Assembly (NCBI GenBank): GCA_029287755.1
Contig: JARFQM010000452.1
Span: forward strand, 1 to 30,515
Source of the DNA: Desulfofustis sp.
GTDB lineage: Bacteria > Desulfobacterota > Desulfobulbia > Desulfobulbales > Desulfocapsaceae
DNA: 30,515 bases
Direction: 5' to 3'
Part shown: positions 22,758-30,474 of the stretch, piece after piece
Layout: each line of letters opens with the position of its first letter
Numbering within the stretch: the stretch's first letter is position 1
The notes under the pieces: generated by a model
Databases searched by the model: none
What the model was told of the DNA's origin: nothing
The model's input: only the letters and a program-made list of their open reading frames with translations
Program-made: the position numbers and the translations under genes

Positions 22758-23161
22758 TTTTTATCTCCGTCTTCTCTCTTTTCCTGGTTTCTTCTGCAGG
22801 CAGAGCAGATGCCTTTGAATTCGACCCGATAACCGGTTATTCGGTACCCTTTATCAGAGGCGACTTCGGCAGGATTGACAAGGTTCCGGTCGAAGTCGAT
22901 GTTATCGACCCTGTGGCATTGCAGACAATAGATATGATCATGCGGATGGATATCAGAATCGAACCGTTTCTGGCGGCCGCTGATTTCCAGCTTACCGATA
23001 ATCCCGGCCTCCGACAGCGTTTCCAGATTTCTGTATACCGTCGCCAGACTGATACGCGGCATAATCTTCTTGACCCGCTCATACAGTTCATCGGCACTGA
23101 GATGCTGGTGACTGTCCTGCAGCTCTTTAAGAATGATCTCCCGCTGGCTTGTCATTCTCAT
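22754..23161 (-). CDS. Fur-family metalloregulator
   Basis: A 135-residue ferric-uptake-type repressor. The N-terminal winged helix (about 1-75) contains MTSQREIILKELQ and the recognition helix ISLATVYRNLETLSEAGII. The metal-binding half contains HPHDH (H72, H74, H76) and two CxxC pairs, C79/C82 in YCLQC and C119/C122 in CSAC, which would hold structural zinc. It lacks the extended N-terminus of some PerR proteins, and iron, zinc or peroxide sensing cannot be told apart from the sequence alone. The start ATG at 23161 has AGAGG upstream; an ATG two codons later is possible. The gene is preceded by a strong promoter covered by two Fur-like boxes, so it probably controls itself. The next gene overlaps it by 4 bases. 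Confidence 0.93.
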   Translation of the reverse strand: MRMTSQREIILKELQDSHQHLSADELYERVKKIMPRISLATVYRNLETLSEAGIIGKLEISGRQKRFDSDIHPHDHIYCLQCHRVDNIDFDRNLVNPAEVASDKGYRITGYRVEFKGICSACRRNQEKREDGDKK

Positions 23162-23179
23162 GTGTAGAGTCGCCTCTTC

Positions 23180-23194
23180 TAATAATGATTATCA
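23180..23194 (-). promoter_or_regulatory. Fur-type box 1
   Basis: TAATAATGATTATCA agrees with the 7-1-7 Fur consensus TGATAATnATTATCA at 13 of the 14 defined positions. It lies directly after the -10 hexamer of the fur promoter and 19 bases from the fur ATG, covering the expected transcription start. It also matches the PerR box at 12 of 14, so the metal cannot be inferred. Confidence 0.82.
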
Positions 23195-23223
23195 ATTGTA
23201 ATTAATTATCACTACCATGTCAA
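23195..23223 (-). promoter_or_regulatory. fur promoter
   Basis: On the minus strand a perfect TTGACA (23218-23223) is followed after 17 bases by TACAAT (23195-23200, 5 of 6), giving a start near 23188 and a leader of roughly 27 bases to the fur ATG. It is one of the two best promoters in the window and is overlapped by both Fur-like boxes. Confidence 0.8.
23197..23211 (-). promoter_or_regulatory. Fur-type box 2 (partial)
   Basis: TGTAATTAATTATCA on the plus strand (TGATAATTAATTACA on the minus strand) has one intact half site and one degenerate half. Its centre is 17 bases from that of box 1 and it covers the -10 element and part of the spacer of the fur promoter. Two adjacent boxes would allow two Fur dimers to bind. 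Confidence 0.5.
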
Positions 23224-23325
23224 TCGTCGCGACCCGCCCCAAAAATATTCTTGAAAATTTAATAAAAACAATGAAATAAACTAACCATATTCGTCAAATC
23301 AAATTCTCTGCTTATCGTACACTCT

Positions 23326-24207
23326 ATGTCGATTCTCGAAGTCCAGAATTTGCAAAAGCATTATAAAACGGTGGTGGCTCTGGAAGACGTATCGTTCCGG
23401 GTCGAGCAGGGGTGCTGCTTCGGTTTGCTGGGCCCCAACGGAGCCGGCAAGACCACCACTATGGAGATTATCGAGAACATCATCGAGCCGAGCGGCGGAT
23501 CGATTCTCTACCGTGGCGGTCCCCGCGATGATTCTTTCAGACAGCAGGTCGGCATTCAGTTTCAGCATACCTCACTGCTGAACTTTCTGACGGTCAAAGA
23601 AACCCTGCGCTGCTATCGCCAACTCTACCGCAACCCCGAAGAGATAGATTGGCTGGTCAAGCGGTGCAATCTCAAGCCCATTCTGGAACAGCGCAACAAC
23701 CAGCTGTCCGGCGGTCAACGCCAGCGGCTGATGCTTGCCCTGGCCCTTGTCAACCGTCCCGAGCTGATCTTTCTCGATGAGCCGTCCACCGGACTCGATC
23801 CCCAGTCACGCCGCTACTTATGGGACATCGTCGATGAGATCAAGGCGGATGGCAAGACCATTATCATGACCACCCACTCGATGGAAGAAGCACAATATCT
23901 CTGCGACACCATTGCCATAATGGACGGCGGAAAAATAATCGCTGAAGGCAGCCCCGCCGCATTGATTGCCGCCCATTGCAGCACCAACACCATCAAATTG
24001 CCCCGAACAGTGGTTGAATCAGCCCTTGACGGCCTCGGTCTTGACTACCATGTTGACAACTCCGCGATATTCATTCGCACGGCCAATGTTGACTCAGTGC
24101 TCACCCGTCTCCTTGGCGCCGGCGTCGATCTCTCGGAAATGAGCGTCCAGTCCCCCAATCTCGAGGACGTTTTTCTTATTCTCACAGGAAAACAGTTGAG
24201 GGATTGA
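23326..24207 (+). CDS. ABC transporter ATP-binding protein
   Basis: The 293-residue ATPase belongs to the ABC-2 exporter group (DrrA/CcmA/NatA-like). Walker A is GPNGAGKTTT at 36-45, the signature is LSGGQRQR at 127-134, Walker B is LIFLDEP at 147-153 and the switch histidine is H184 in MTTHSMEEAQ, so it should be active. A C-terminal extension of about 70 residues (after GSPAAL) is common in this group. It is the first gene of a tight string with the permease, 2 bases apart. There is no good ribosome-binding site before the ATG at 23326. The start is 132 bases from the Fur-type boxes, on the other side of the divergent gap, so regulation by Fur is possible but not shown. Confidence 0.95.
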   Translation: MSILEVQNLQKHYKTVVALEDVSFRVEQGCCFGLLGPNGAGKTTTMEIIENIIEPSGGSILYRGGPRDDSFRQQVGIQFQHTSLLNFLTVKETLRCYRQLYRNPEEIDWLVKRCNLKPILEQRNNQLSGGQRQRLMLALALVNRPELIFLDEPSTGLDPQSRRYLWDIVDEIKADGKTIIMTTHSMEEAQYLCDTIAIMDGGKIIAEGSPAALIAAHCSTNTIKLPRTVVESALDGLGLDYHVDNSAIFIRTANVDSVLTRLLGAGVDLSEMSVQSPNLEDVFLILTGKQLRD

Positions 24208-24209
24208 CG

Positions 24210-25259
24210 ATGGCGAGTCTGCAGCGAATCTGGGTAATCTTTCGGGCCAGGAACAAGGAATTTTTTCGCGACCGGGCGGCTTTCGGCTGGAATTTCGCCT
24301 TTCCCTTCCTTATCATCCTCGGCTTTGGCATCATCTTCAGCGGCGAAAATATCCAACGCTACAAAATCGGCGTATTTCCCCAGGCCGGCACCCGCGTGGT
24401 CTTTGCGGAAACCCACATCCCCGACCATTTCCAGACCGATCCTGCGGTTGATTTCATCGCCGTGGCCAGTCTCGAGGAGGGTCTGCAAAAAATCAGCCAG
24501 CATAAAATCGACCTGCTGATCGATGGCACGGCCGGCGACCGGCGCTATTGGGTCAATGATGCCTCCCCCAAGGGGAGAATCGTCGAACAGCTCTATCAGG
24601 CCGCCCTCATGCCCCGGGATAGCCAGAGCGCCCGGCGATACTCCGTAGACGGTACCCGGGCCCGCTATATCGACTGGTTTTTTCCCGGAATCATGGCTAT
24701 GAACATGATGTTTTCAGCCCTCTGGGGGGTTGGTTATGTGGTGGTCCGCTACCGAAAAAACGGGGCCCTGAAGCGCCTCAAGGCTACTCCTCTGAACGCC
24801 TTCGAGTACCTGAGCGCGCAGATGCTGTCGCGGATTTTCCTGCTGATGTTCACTTTCTCCGTGGTCTGGTTCGGTTCGGATCTGATCTTTAATTTCCGCA
24901 TGCAGGGCTCCCTGCTGCTGTTTCTCTTCACCTTCTTTTTGGGGGGGCTCAGCCTCTGCTCCATCGGCCTTTTCCTTGCCGCCCGGGGTACCAGCGAAGA
25001 GTTTACCAGCGGGGCGCTCAATTTCATTTCCTGGCCCATGATGTTTCTCTCCGAGGTCTGGTTTTCGCTGGAAGGCGCGCCTGAATGGGTCCAGCAGCTC
25101 TCCTGGGTTCTGCCTCTCACCCATCTCCTCAAGGCAGCCAGAAAGGTGATGAACGAGGGCGCAACCCTGATCGATATTCAGCTCGAATGCGGCCTGATGA
25201 TCCTGACCACCTCGCTGTTCCTGATCCTGGCAGCCCGCATCTTCTCATGGGTCGAATAG
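24210..25259 (+). CDS. ABC-2 type permease
   Basis: The membrane partner of the preceding ATPase. I prefer ATG at 24210, with GAGGGA upstream, to the TTG two codons earlier. The 349-residue protein starts with a cytoplasmic helix (LQRIWVIFRARNKEFFRDRAAFGW), one membrane span (FAFPFLIILGFGIIF), an extracytoplasmic segment of about 110 residues (GENIQRYKIGVFPQAG through ARYIDWF), and then about five spans ending in LMILTTSLFLILAARIF. This is the usual topology of DrrB/YhhJ-like exporters. The conserved ABC-2 region ...KRLKATPLNAFEYLSAQMLSR... is present. The substrate cannot be predicted; drug, lipid or other hydrophobic cargo is possible. Confidence 0.93.
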   Translation: MASLQRIWVIFRARNKEFFRDRAAFGWNFAFPFLIILGFGIIFSGENIQRYKIGVFPQAGTRVVFAETHIPDHFQTDPAVDFIAVASLEEGLQKISQHKIDLLIDGTAGDRRYWVNDASPKGRIVEQLYQAALMPRDSQSARRYSVDGTRARYIDWFFPGIMAMNMMFSALWGVGYVVVRYRKNGALKRLKATPLNAFEYLSAQMLSRIFLLMFTFSVVWFGSDLIFNFRMQGSLLLFLFTFFLGGLSLCSIGLFLAARGTSEEFTSGALNFISWPMMFLSEVWFSLEGAPEWVQQLSWVLPLTHLLKAARKVMNEGATLIDIQLECGLMILTTSLFLILAARIFSWVE

Positions 25260-25261
25260 CC

Positions 25262-26068
25262 ATGCAGACGCACTACGTAGATGCCCATCTCCATCTGCAG
25301 GACCCGCGTTTCGAAGGTACTGCCCACAAAGTTCTGGCGCGGGCCAAAGAAGCCGGGGTGGGCCTGCTGTTCTGCAACGCTATCAAGGAAGATGACTGGC
25401 CCGACGTGGCCGGCCTGGCCACCGCCCACCAGGAGGTGGTCGCCTTTTTCGGTATTCACCCCTGGTTCAGTGACAAGGTGAAGGAGGGCTGGCCCCAGCG
25501 GCTTTTTGCTTTGGCCGCCACTTTGCCCGGAACCATCGGCATAGGAGAGACGGGTATCGACCGGAGCTGCCGCATCGATTTCGACCTTCAAAAGCGGCTC
25601 TTTACCACCCATCTGGAACTGGCGGCAGAGCACAACTGGCCGCTTTCAGTGCATTGCGTGAGGGCCTGGGGGGCGCTCAATGAGCTGTTGGTCGATTTCA
25701 GCCGTCACCACTCTCTGCCGCCGGTGTTAGTGCACTCTTTCAATGGATCGACTGAGATCATGAAACGGTTAATCGATCTGGGCTGCTATATTTCCTTTTC
25801 CGAGGCACTCGCAGGTGGCGGCCAGACCAGGCTCCGGGAAACCTTCCTGCAAACTCCGCGTGCACGCCTGCTGCTGGAGACAGATGCACCCTATGCGAAA
25901 AACCCCGATCAGAAAAGAAAGGATAAAGACACGGTCAATGAACCCGCCGATGTGGCGCAGCTGTACGACCACGCCGCCCGTCTGCTGCAGGTGGAAAGCG
26001 GTGAACTAAGTGATCAAATCTGGGACAATGCAACGATTTTCGCGAACCCGAATGCTGCTGGGCGCTGA
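25262..26068 (+). CDS. TatD-family metal-dependent hydrolase
   Basis: The 268-residue protein belongs to the TatD family of metal-dependent nucleases/deoxyribonucleases in the amidohydrolase superfamily. Metal-binding motifs are D7-A-H9-L-H11 (VDAHLHLQD), GIHPWF, the glutamate of GIGETGID, the histidines of LSVHC and LVHSFNG, and the aspartate of LLETDAPY. The ATG at 25262 follows the permease stop by 2 bases; an in-frame ATG at 25247 would overlap the permease. TatD enzymes act on DNA 3' ends and are linked with DNA repair or D-aminoacyl-tRNA deacylation in some studies. The 3' end overlaps the next gene by 41 bases, a sign of a compact operon. Confidence 0.9.
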   Translation: MQTHYVDAHLHLQDPRFEGTAHKVLARAKEAGVGLLFCNAIKEDDWPDVAGLATAHQEVVAFFGIHPWFSDKVKEGWPQRLFALAATLPGTIGIGETGIDRSCRIDFDLQKRLFTTHLELAAEHNWPLSVHCVRAWGALNELLVDFSRHHSLPPVLVHSFNGSTEIMKRLIDLGCYISFSEALAGGGQTRLRETFLQTPRARLLLETDAPYAKNPDQKRKDKDTVNEPADVAQLYDHAARLLQVESGELSDQIWDNATIFANPNAAGR

Positions 26069-26768
26069 GTCCTTTCGCCGCCTCACCGAAAGCCACGTTG
26101 CCGTGGTCGGCCTCGGCGCGGTCGGCGGCTATACCTTGGAGGCCCTGGCGCGCACGGGAATCGGGCGCCTGACGATGGTCGATTTCGACACCGTTCAACC
26201 CACTAATATCAACCGGCAGATCTTCGCGCTGGATTCGACGCTGGGCAGAAAAAAGGTGGCCGCAGCCGCCGATCGAATAGCAGATATCAATCCCGGCTGC
26301 GAGGTTGAGCCCCTGGAATTATTCGTCGATGAGACGTCCGTTGAAGAGATTCTCAGCCGCCGCCCCGATATTGTGGTCGACGCCATCGACTCGCTGAATC
26401 CCAAGGTTCAACTTCTCCGCTCCTCTTATCTGCGGGGTATTCCAACCTTTTCATCGATGGGTGCGGCACTGCGGACCGACCCCCTGGCCATTCGGGTGGG
26501 AGACCTGTCCGAGTCGACCCACTGTCCCCTGGCCAAGCGAATCAGAAAACGACTCAGAAGAGACAATATCGTCTCAGGCATTACCTGCGTCTACTCGACT
26601 GAAAGAGTAGATTTTGACTACTTTCAGGACATAGATCCCGCCCAGGTTGAAACCGTCACGGAGCGGGGAAGAAAGAGAAATACCCTGGGCAGCTTGCCGA
26701 CGATTACCGCAATCTTCGGTCTGCTGCTGGCCAATGAGGTAATCAGAACACTCTGTGGTACGGCATGA
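26028..26768 (+). CDS. tcdA: tRNA threonylcarbamoyladenosine dehydratase (TcdA/CsdL-like)
   Basis: E1-like enzyme that adenylates and cyclises t6A37 of tRNA to ct6A. The 246-residue protein starts MQRFSRTRMLLGAESFRRL, the typical TcdA N-terminus, at an ATG inside a longer frame that opens with GTG; the ATG is 41 bases before the TatD stop. The nucleotide-binding loop is VAVVGLGAVGGYTLEALARTGIG (G28, G30, G33), followed by VDFDTVQPTNINRQIFAL, the DAIDSLNPK motif, and GRKRNTLGSLPTITAIFGLLLANEVI near the C-terminus. Length and motifs fit throughout. Its stop overlaps the thpR start as ATGA, and with TatD the three form a nucleic-acid-related run behind the ABC transporter genes. TcdA usually works with a sulfur-acceptor protein (CsdE), which is not seen here. 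Confidence 0.92.
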   Translation: MQRFSRTRMLLGAESFRRLTESHVAVVGLGAVGGYTLEALARTGIGRLTMVDFDTVQPTNINRQIFALDSTLGRKKVAAAADRIADINPGCEVEPLELFVDETSVEEILSRRPDIVVDAIDSLNPKVQLLRSSYLRGIPTFSSMGAALRTDPLAIRVGDLSESTHCPLAKRIRKRLRRDNIVSGITCVYSTERVDFDYFQDIDPAQVETVTERGRKRNTLGSLPTITAIFGLLLANEVIRTLCGTA

Positions 26769-27307
26769 TCAGGCTCTTCGTCGGTATACCCATCGCCCCC
26801 CCGCTGCGGCAGCTGCTGAGCAGCCTCGGAGAAACCGTTCCCGGGGCCAGAGCGGTACCGGAAGACCAGATTCACCTTACCCTGCGCTTCATCGGTGAAG
26901 TCGATCCGCCCACTTTTGGCGACATCAAGGACAGCCTCGAAGGGCTGGAAGCCGCTCCGCTGACCCTGAGCATCAAAGGCACGGGCCATTTTCCTCCCCG
27001 GGGCCAGCCTCGGGTCCTCTGGGCCGGAATCGAGCCGGCCGGCGACGTCATCATTTTGCGCAACCGGGTCAACAACCGGCTCAGTCTCTGTGGAATTAAA
27101 CCGGAGCAGCGAAAATTTCACCCCCATGTGACCCTGGCCCGACTGAAGCAGGCGCCGCCCCGAAGGGTGGCCGCCTTTCTGGCCGCCAACTCCCTTCTGC
27201 ACTCACCTCCCTTCAGTGTCGATCACCTCTGTCTCTATTCCAGCACCCTGCACCCCAAAGGTGCCCTGCATCGCATAGAAGCGGTCTATCCCCTGAGCAC
27301 CCCATGA
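26765..27307 (+). CDS. thpR: RNA 2',3'-cyclic phosphodiesterase
   Basis: The 180-residue protein belongs to the 2H phosphoesterase (LigT/ThpR) family, which hydrolyses 2',3'-cyclic phosphate at RNA ends and was first described as an RNA ligase of tRNA halves. Both HxTx motifs are visible: H37-L-T-L in QIHLTLRFIGEV and H121-V-T-L in FHPHVTLARLK. The N-terminus MIRLFVGIPI and the C-terminal region DHLCLYSSTLHPKGALHRIEAVYPL are typical. Length is standard, location cytoplasmic. Its ATG overlaps the tcdA stop, so the two are translationally coupled. The next gene, an exporter, converges on it with 14 bases between stops and no visible terminator. Confidence 0.94.
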   Translation: MIRLFVGIPIAPPLRQLLSSLGETVPGARAVPEDQIHLTLRFIGEVDPPTFGDIKDSLEGLEAAPLTLSIKGTGHFPPRGQPRVLWAGIEPAGDVIILRNRVNNRLSLCGIKPEQRKFHPHVTLARLKQAPPRRVAAFLAANSLLHSPPFSVDHLCLYSSTLHPKGALHRIEAVYPLSTP

Positions 27308-27321
27308 TCTTCAGCCGCTTC

Positions 27322-28224
27322 TCACCCCTTGTGTGAGGCCGCCGGCAGCAATAGCAGCATGGCAGCCAGGGTCAGCAGAATACCCGGTATCACCTGCAGA
27401 GGCGGCCAGCCGCGACCGAGAATATAATTCAAGACCATGACCAGCAGGGGATAGAGGTAGGAATAGGAGATGGTGCGGGTGGGGCCGATGATTCTGGTGG
27501 CATACTGGGTACAATAAAAGCTGATTACGGTGGAAAACAGCGCCAGGTAGATGATCCACAGCCAGGTAGTGGTGGGGACCGCGGCCAGGGAACTGCGCAG
27601 CAGGATCCTGACGGTGCCGGGCAAAAGCCAGAGACAGCCGGTGACCAGCACCCAGAAGGTCATCACCTCCAGCGGCTCATCGCGATGCAGCAGCTTGACC
27701 AGCGGGGTATACAGGGCCATGGCCAGGCAACCTGCAAAAAAAATCAGATCACCTCGATTCCAGGACAGGGCCCGGAGTCGCTGAAGGTCTCCCTCAAAAA
27801 TGACCCAGACCGACCCGGCCAGACCGACGATCAAAGCCAGCAGAAGGCTGCGGGTGATCCGCTCACGATTGATGAAACTTGCATACACGGCAGAGATCGC
27901 CGGCACCAGGGTGAAGAGGACGCTGGTGTTGAGGGGGGTGGTGTAGCGCAAGGAGAAAAACATGGCCCAGAAAAAGACTACCAGGCACCCGCTTATCGCC
28001 GCGTACCGTACCATCGCAGACATCTTTATGGCCAAGCCGTATTTGAGAGAGATGATCGGCAACAGAAATATGGTGGCCAGCAGAAATCGGACAAAGGTCA
28101 GAGCAAGCGGATCAAGGGTGCCGGCGATGATCTCGGCCACCACAAAGGAGGTCGAAACCAGCGTGGTGCTGAATAATAAGAGGAGATGGACGCGGCTGCG
28201 AAAATGTGCTGGCTGAAAAGGCAT
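27322..28224 (-). CDS. EamA/DMT family transporter
   Basis: A 300-residue inner-membrane protein with about ten hydrophobic spans in two EamA repeats, the architecture of drug/metabolite exporters. The first repeat runs from LLLLFSTTLVSTSFVVAEI to IFEGDLQRL; the second begins GDLIFFAGCLAMALYTPLVK and ends PGILLTLAAMLLLLPAASHKG. The motif STVISFYCTQYATRIIGPTRTISYSYLYPL in the second half is common in the family. The substrate cannot be predicted; relatives export amino acids or other metabolites. I used ATG at 28224 since the longer frame opens with TTG three codons upstream. No strong ribosome-binding site is seen. It is divergent from folA and convergent with thpR. Confidence 0.92.
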   Translation of the reverse strand: MPFQPAHFRSRVHLLLLFSTTLVSTSFVVAEIIAGTLDPLALTFVRFLLATIFLLPIISLKYGLAIKMSAMVRYAAISGCLVVFFWAMFFSLRYTTPLNTSVLFTLVPAISAVYASFINRERITRSLLLALIVGLAGSVWVIFEGDLQRLRALSWNRGDLIFFAGCLAMALYTPLVKLLHRDEPLEVMTFWVLVTGCLWLLPGTVRILLRSSLAAVPTTTWLWIIYLALFSTVISFYCTQYATRIIGPTRTISYSYLYPLLVMVLNYILGRGWPPLQVIPGILLTLAAMLLLLPAASHKG

Positions 28225-28291
28225 CGATGTCAATATCAGATAATGAACGTGGGTAGTCCCAGTGTTGATTTGCTCCGCCCACTGGCAGATA

Positions 28292-28320
28292 TTGCGTCAG
28301 CTCCGGTCTGACACTATAGT
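28292..28320 (+). promoter_or_regulatory. folA promoter
   Basis: TTGCGT (28292-28297), a 17-base spacer and TATAGT (28315-28320, 5 of 6) lie in the right orientation and about 60 bases before the folA start, giving a leader of roughly 54 bases. Spacing and -10 are good; the -35 has only the TTG core. Confidence 0.58.
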
Positions 28321-28380
28321 ACTAGACGTTACCAATGCCGCACAACTATCTGCGCTGTGCGCAACCCTGGAGAGAGGATT

Positions 28381-28860
<480 letters not shown>

Positions 28861-29090
28861 GTTCGCTGTAGCGCGCGGCAGTCAACCTGAGTGACCCGCC
28901 GAATCGGCAGCGGACGCTGCTGATTTGATCGTCCGGTAAATCGATTCACTACTGTTTACACTTCCTGCAGGAAGGCCGCTTGAGTAACATTGCAGACCAT
29001 GCAAATAAGGCTGTAACTTTGCAATAGCAGACGCCTTACACGCCCCCTCCGCTCTAAAGAATTCCTGTTCCCACACCCTTTAAATCCTGA
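28861..29090. other. Intergenic region between folA and lacI-type gene
   Basis: No ORF here is convincing. The only notable element is the perfect 14-base palindrome CTTCCTGCAGGAAG (28961-28974), preceded by GTTTACA. It could be an operator or chance; it is too short and lacks a T-run for a terminator. The last part (29041-29090) becomes CT-rich before the LacI promoter. Confidence 0.4.
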
Positions 29091-29119
29091 TTGACAAAAA
29101 AAAACCACTGGGCTAGTGT
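29091..29119 (+). promoter_or_regulatory. Promoter of the LacI-type regulator
   Basis: A perfect TTGACA (29091-29096), 17-base spacer and TAGTGT (29114-29119, 4 of 6). The expected start is near 29126, with a leader of about 36 bases. The -10 is overlapped by the operator palindrome, which fits negative autoregulation. Confidence 0.76.
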
Positions 29120-29129
29120 ATCGATACAC
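29116..29129. promoter_or_regulatory. LacI-type operator palindrome
   Basis: GTGTATCGATACAC is a perfect 14-base palindrome with a central CG pair, the usual form of LacI/GalR-family operators. It overlaps the -10 element and start of the promoter and lies 32 bases before the regulator's ATG. Repressor binding here would block the promoter. No second copy was found in this window. Confidence 0.8.
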
Positions 29130-29161
29130 CAATTCCGTAAATACGAGCTGGGAAACCCGGT

Positions 29162-30220
29162 ATGGCCAAGACCACCATTGCCGACGTCGCCCGTCTGGCA
29201 CATGTCTCCGTGAGCAGTGTCTCCAATCTTCTGAACGGCAGATCGCAGCGCATGCGGCCTGCTACCCGGAAACGTATACAGGACGCCATCGAAACGCTCG
29301 GCTACTCCCCCAGTTTCGCTGCCCGGCAACTAAAAACCGGGTATTCACCTTTTATCGGGCTAATCGTTCCTTCCGTGGCAGACCCGTTTTTCGGCTCATT
29401 TGCCCGCTATGTCGAAGAGGCGGCCTCGGAAAAAGGCTACCAGGTGCTGCTGGGCAACAGTGAACGTGACAGTGAACGTGAGAGGAATTATGCGGAAATG
29501 TTGTGGAGCTCGGGGGTGCGCGGCATCATCTTCGGCTCGTCGCTGGTGCAGTTCAACCATCTCGAGCATCTCTACCAGGCAGGAATGCATTTCGTTTCCT
29601 TTTATCGATCGGCACACAGCGGTGATCAGTTTATTGCCGACAGCATCGGGGTCGACAATATCCAGGCAACCCGGCTGCTGACCAAACACCTCCTGGCGCT
29701 GGGGCACCGCAGAATCGGTTTCGTGTCCGGTCCAACCGACATGATCTGCCGCCTGGACCGCCTCGAAGGTTACTACAAAACTCTTGAGGAATCAGATATC
29801 AGTATCGATCAACAGCTAGTCTGGGAGGAAGCCGGCGGCGATACCGGCTCCACCTCTTTTATCGAACTCGGCAGGCAGGGTGCGCACTATCTGCTGAGTT
29901 TGCCCGAGCCCCCATCGGCAATTATCGCCATCAACGACATGCACGCCTTTGGGGTATACGCCGGCGCCCGGGATCTGGGTGTCAACGTTCCAGAAGACCT
30001 CTCGGTGGCAGGCGTTGATGATATTATGCTATCGGCTGTTTCTGTTACCCCGTTGACCACAATAAAACAGCCGATTCGAGATATTGCCCGCCTATCGGTG
30101 GAGCGCATAATCGAGCGGTTGGAAAATGACAGAGGGCAGGAGCCCGTCCACCTGATGCTTCCATCCACCCTAATTGTGCGCGAGTCGACCGCGCGCTGCA
30201 GAGGGAGGTCTGCAGGCTGA
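29162..30220 (+). CDS. LacI-family transcriptional regulator
   Basis: The 352-residue regulator has an N-terminal LacI helix-turn-helix (TTIADVARLAHVSVSSVSNLLNG, about residues 4-26), a hinge helix region ending SPSFAARQLKTGYS, and a periplasmic-binding-protein-like sensor domain starting PFIGLIVPSVADPFFGSFARYVEEAASEKGYQVLLGNS. Typical family pieces follow: GVRGIIFGSSL, LLALGHRRIGFVSGP, AIIAINDMHAFGVYAGARDLGVNVPEDLSVAGVDDI and PLTTIKQPIRDIARLSVERIIERL. The effector is probably a sugar or related small molecule but cannot be named. The promoter carries a perfect palindromic operator, so it likely represses itself. The next gene, starting 252 bases later with a signal peptide, is the probable main target. 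Confidence 0.95.
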   Translation: MAKTTIADVARLAHVSVSSVSNLLNGRSQRMRPATRKRIQDAIETLGYSPSFAARQLKTGYSPFIGLIVPSVADPFFGSFARYVEEAASEKGYQVLLGNSERDSERERNYAEMLWSSGVRGIIFGSSLVQFNHLEHLYQAGMHFVSFYRSAHSGDQFIADSIGVDNIQATRLLTKHLLALGHRRIGFVSGPTDMICRLDRLEGYYKTLEESDISIDQQLVWEEAGGDTGSTSFIELGRQGAHYLLSLPEPPSAIIAINDMHAFGVYAGARDLGVNVPEDLSVAGVDDIMLSAVSVTPLTTIKQPIRDIARLSVERIIERLENDRGQEPVHLMLPSTLIVRESTARCRGRSAG

Positions 30221-30257
30221 GGGCTTTCTTTAAATTAATGTCCGCAACAGGGCGGCT

Positions 30258-30278
30258 GCCCGGAATTCAGTTCCGGGC
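30258..30278. terminator. Perfect 8-bp hairpin after the LacI-type gene
   Basis: GCCCGGAA (30258-30265) and TTCCGGGC (30271-30278) form a perfect stem with a 5-base loop, 38 bases after the regulator stop. There is no T-run next to it on the plus strand, so it is not a classic intrinsic terminator; it may stabilise a 3' end or pause the polymerase. The T-rich stretch between the stop codon and the hairpin is in the wrong place. Confidence 0.4.
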
Positions 30279-30341
30279 CACACCGGGGCATGGGATTGTT
30301 GCCGCTGGGTGCTCAGATCTGGGGCCGCAGAAGATTAACTA

Positions 30342-30474
30342 CATAAAAGGAGGAGATATCGGGTTTGCAGAAGTAAATTTCGTTGCACGGAGTCGTTCAA
30401 TCCAGCATTATTGATGGGGTCCGTTTCCAATTCCCAATCTGAGGGAGTGCCCTCATAAAAAAGGAGGAGATTAT
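30342..30474 (+). repeat. Near-duplicate ribosome-binding segment upstream of the last gene
   Basis: CATAAAAGGAGGAGATAT at 30342-30359 and CATAAAAAAGGAGGAGATTA at 30454-30473 differ by a short A-run insertion and one T. The second is the ribosome-binding site of the gene starting at 30473. The first is not followed by a normal start codon. The 112-base spacing suggests a local duplication that left a spare Shine-Dalgarno sequence, or a decoy site. Confidence 0.5.

Noticed and set aside
28882..29076. Minus-strand 64-residue frame between folA and the LacI-type gene
   Set aside because: No ribosome-binding site, odd composition and no family resemblance; it lies over the palindrome in a gap that otherwise looks non-coding.
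29459..29482. Tandem 12-base repeat AGTGAACGTGA(C/G) in the LacI-type gene
   Set aside because: It encodes SERDSERE, where family members have a similar acidic/basic stretch of the same length, so it is not an insertion.
30258..30278. Classic intrinsic terminator after the LacI-type gene
   Set aside because: The stem is perfect but no T-run follows on the plus strand, so it is listed only as a hairpin with low confidence.
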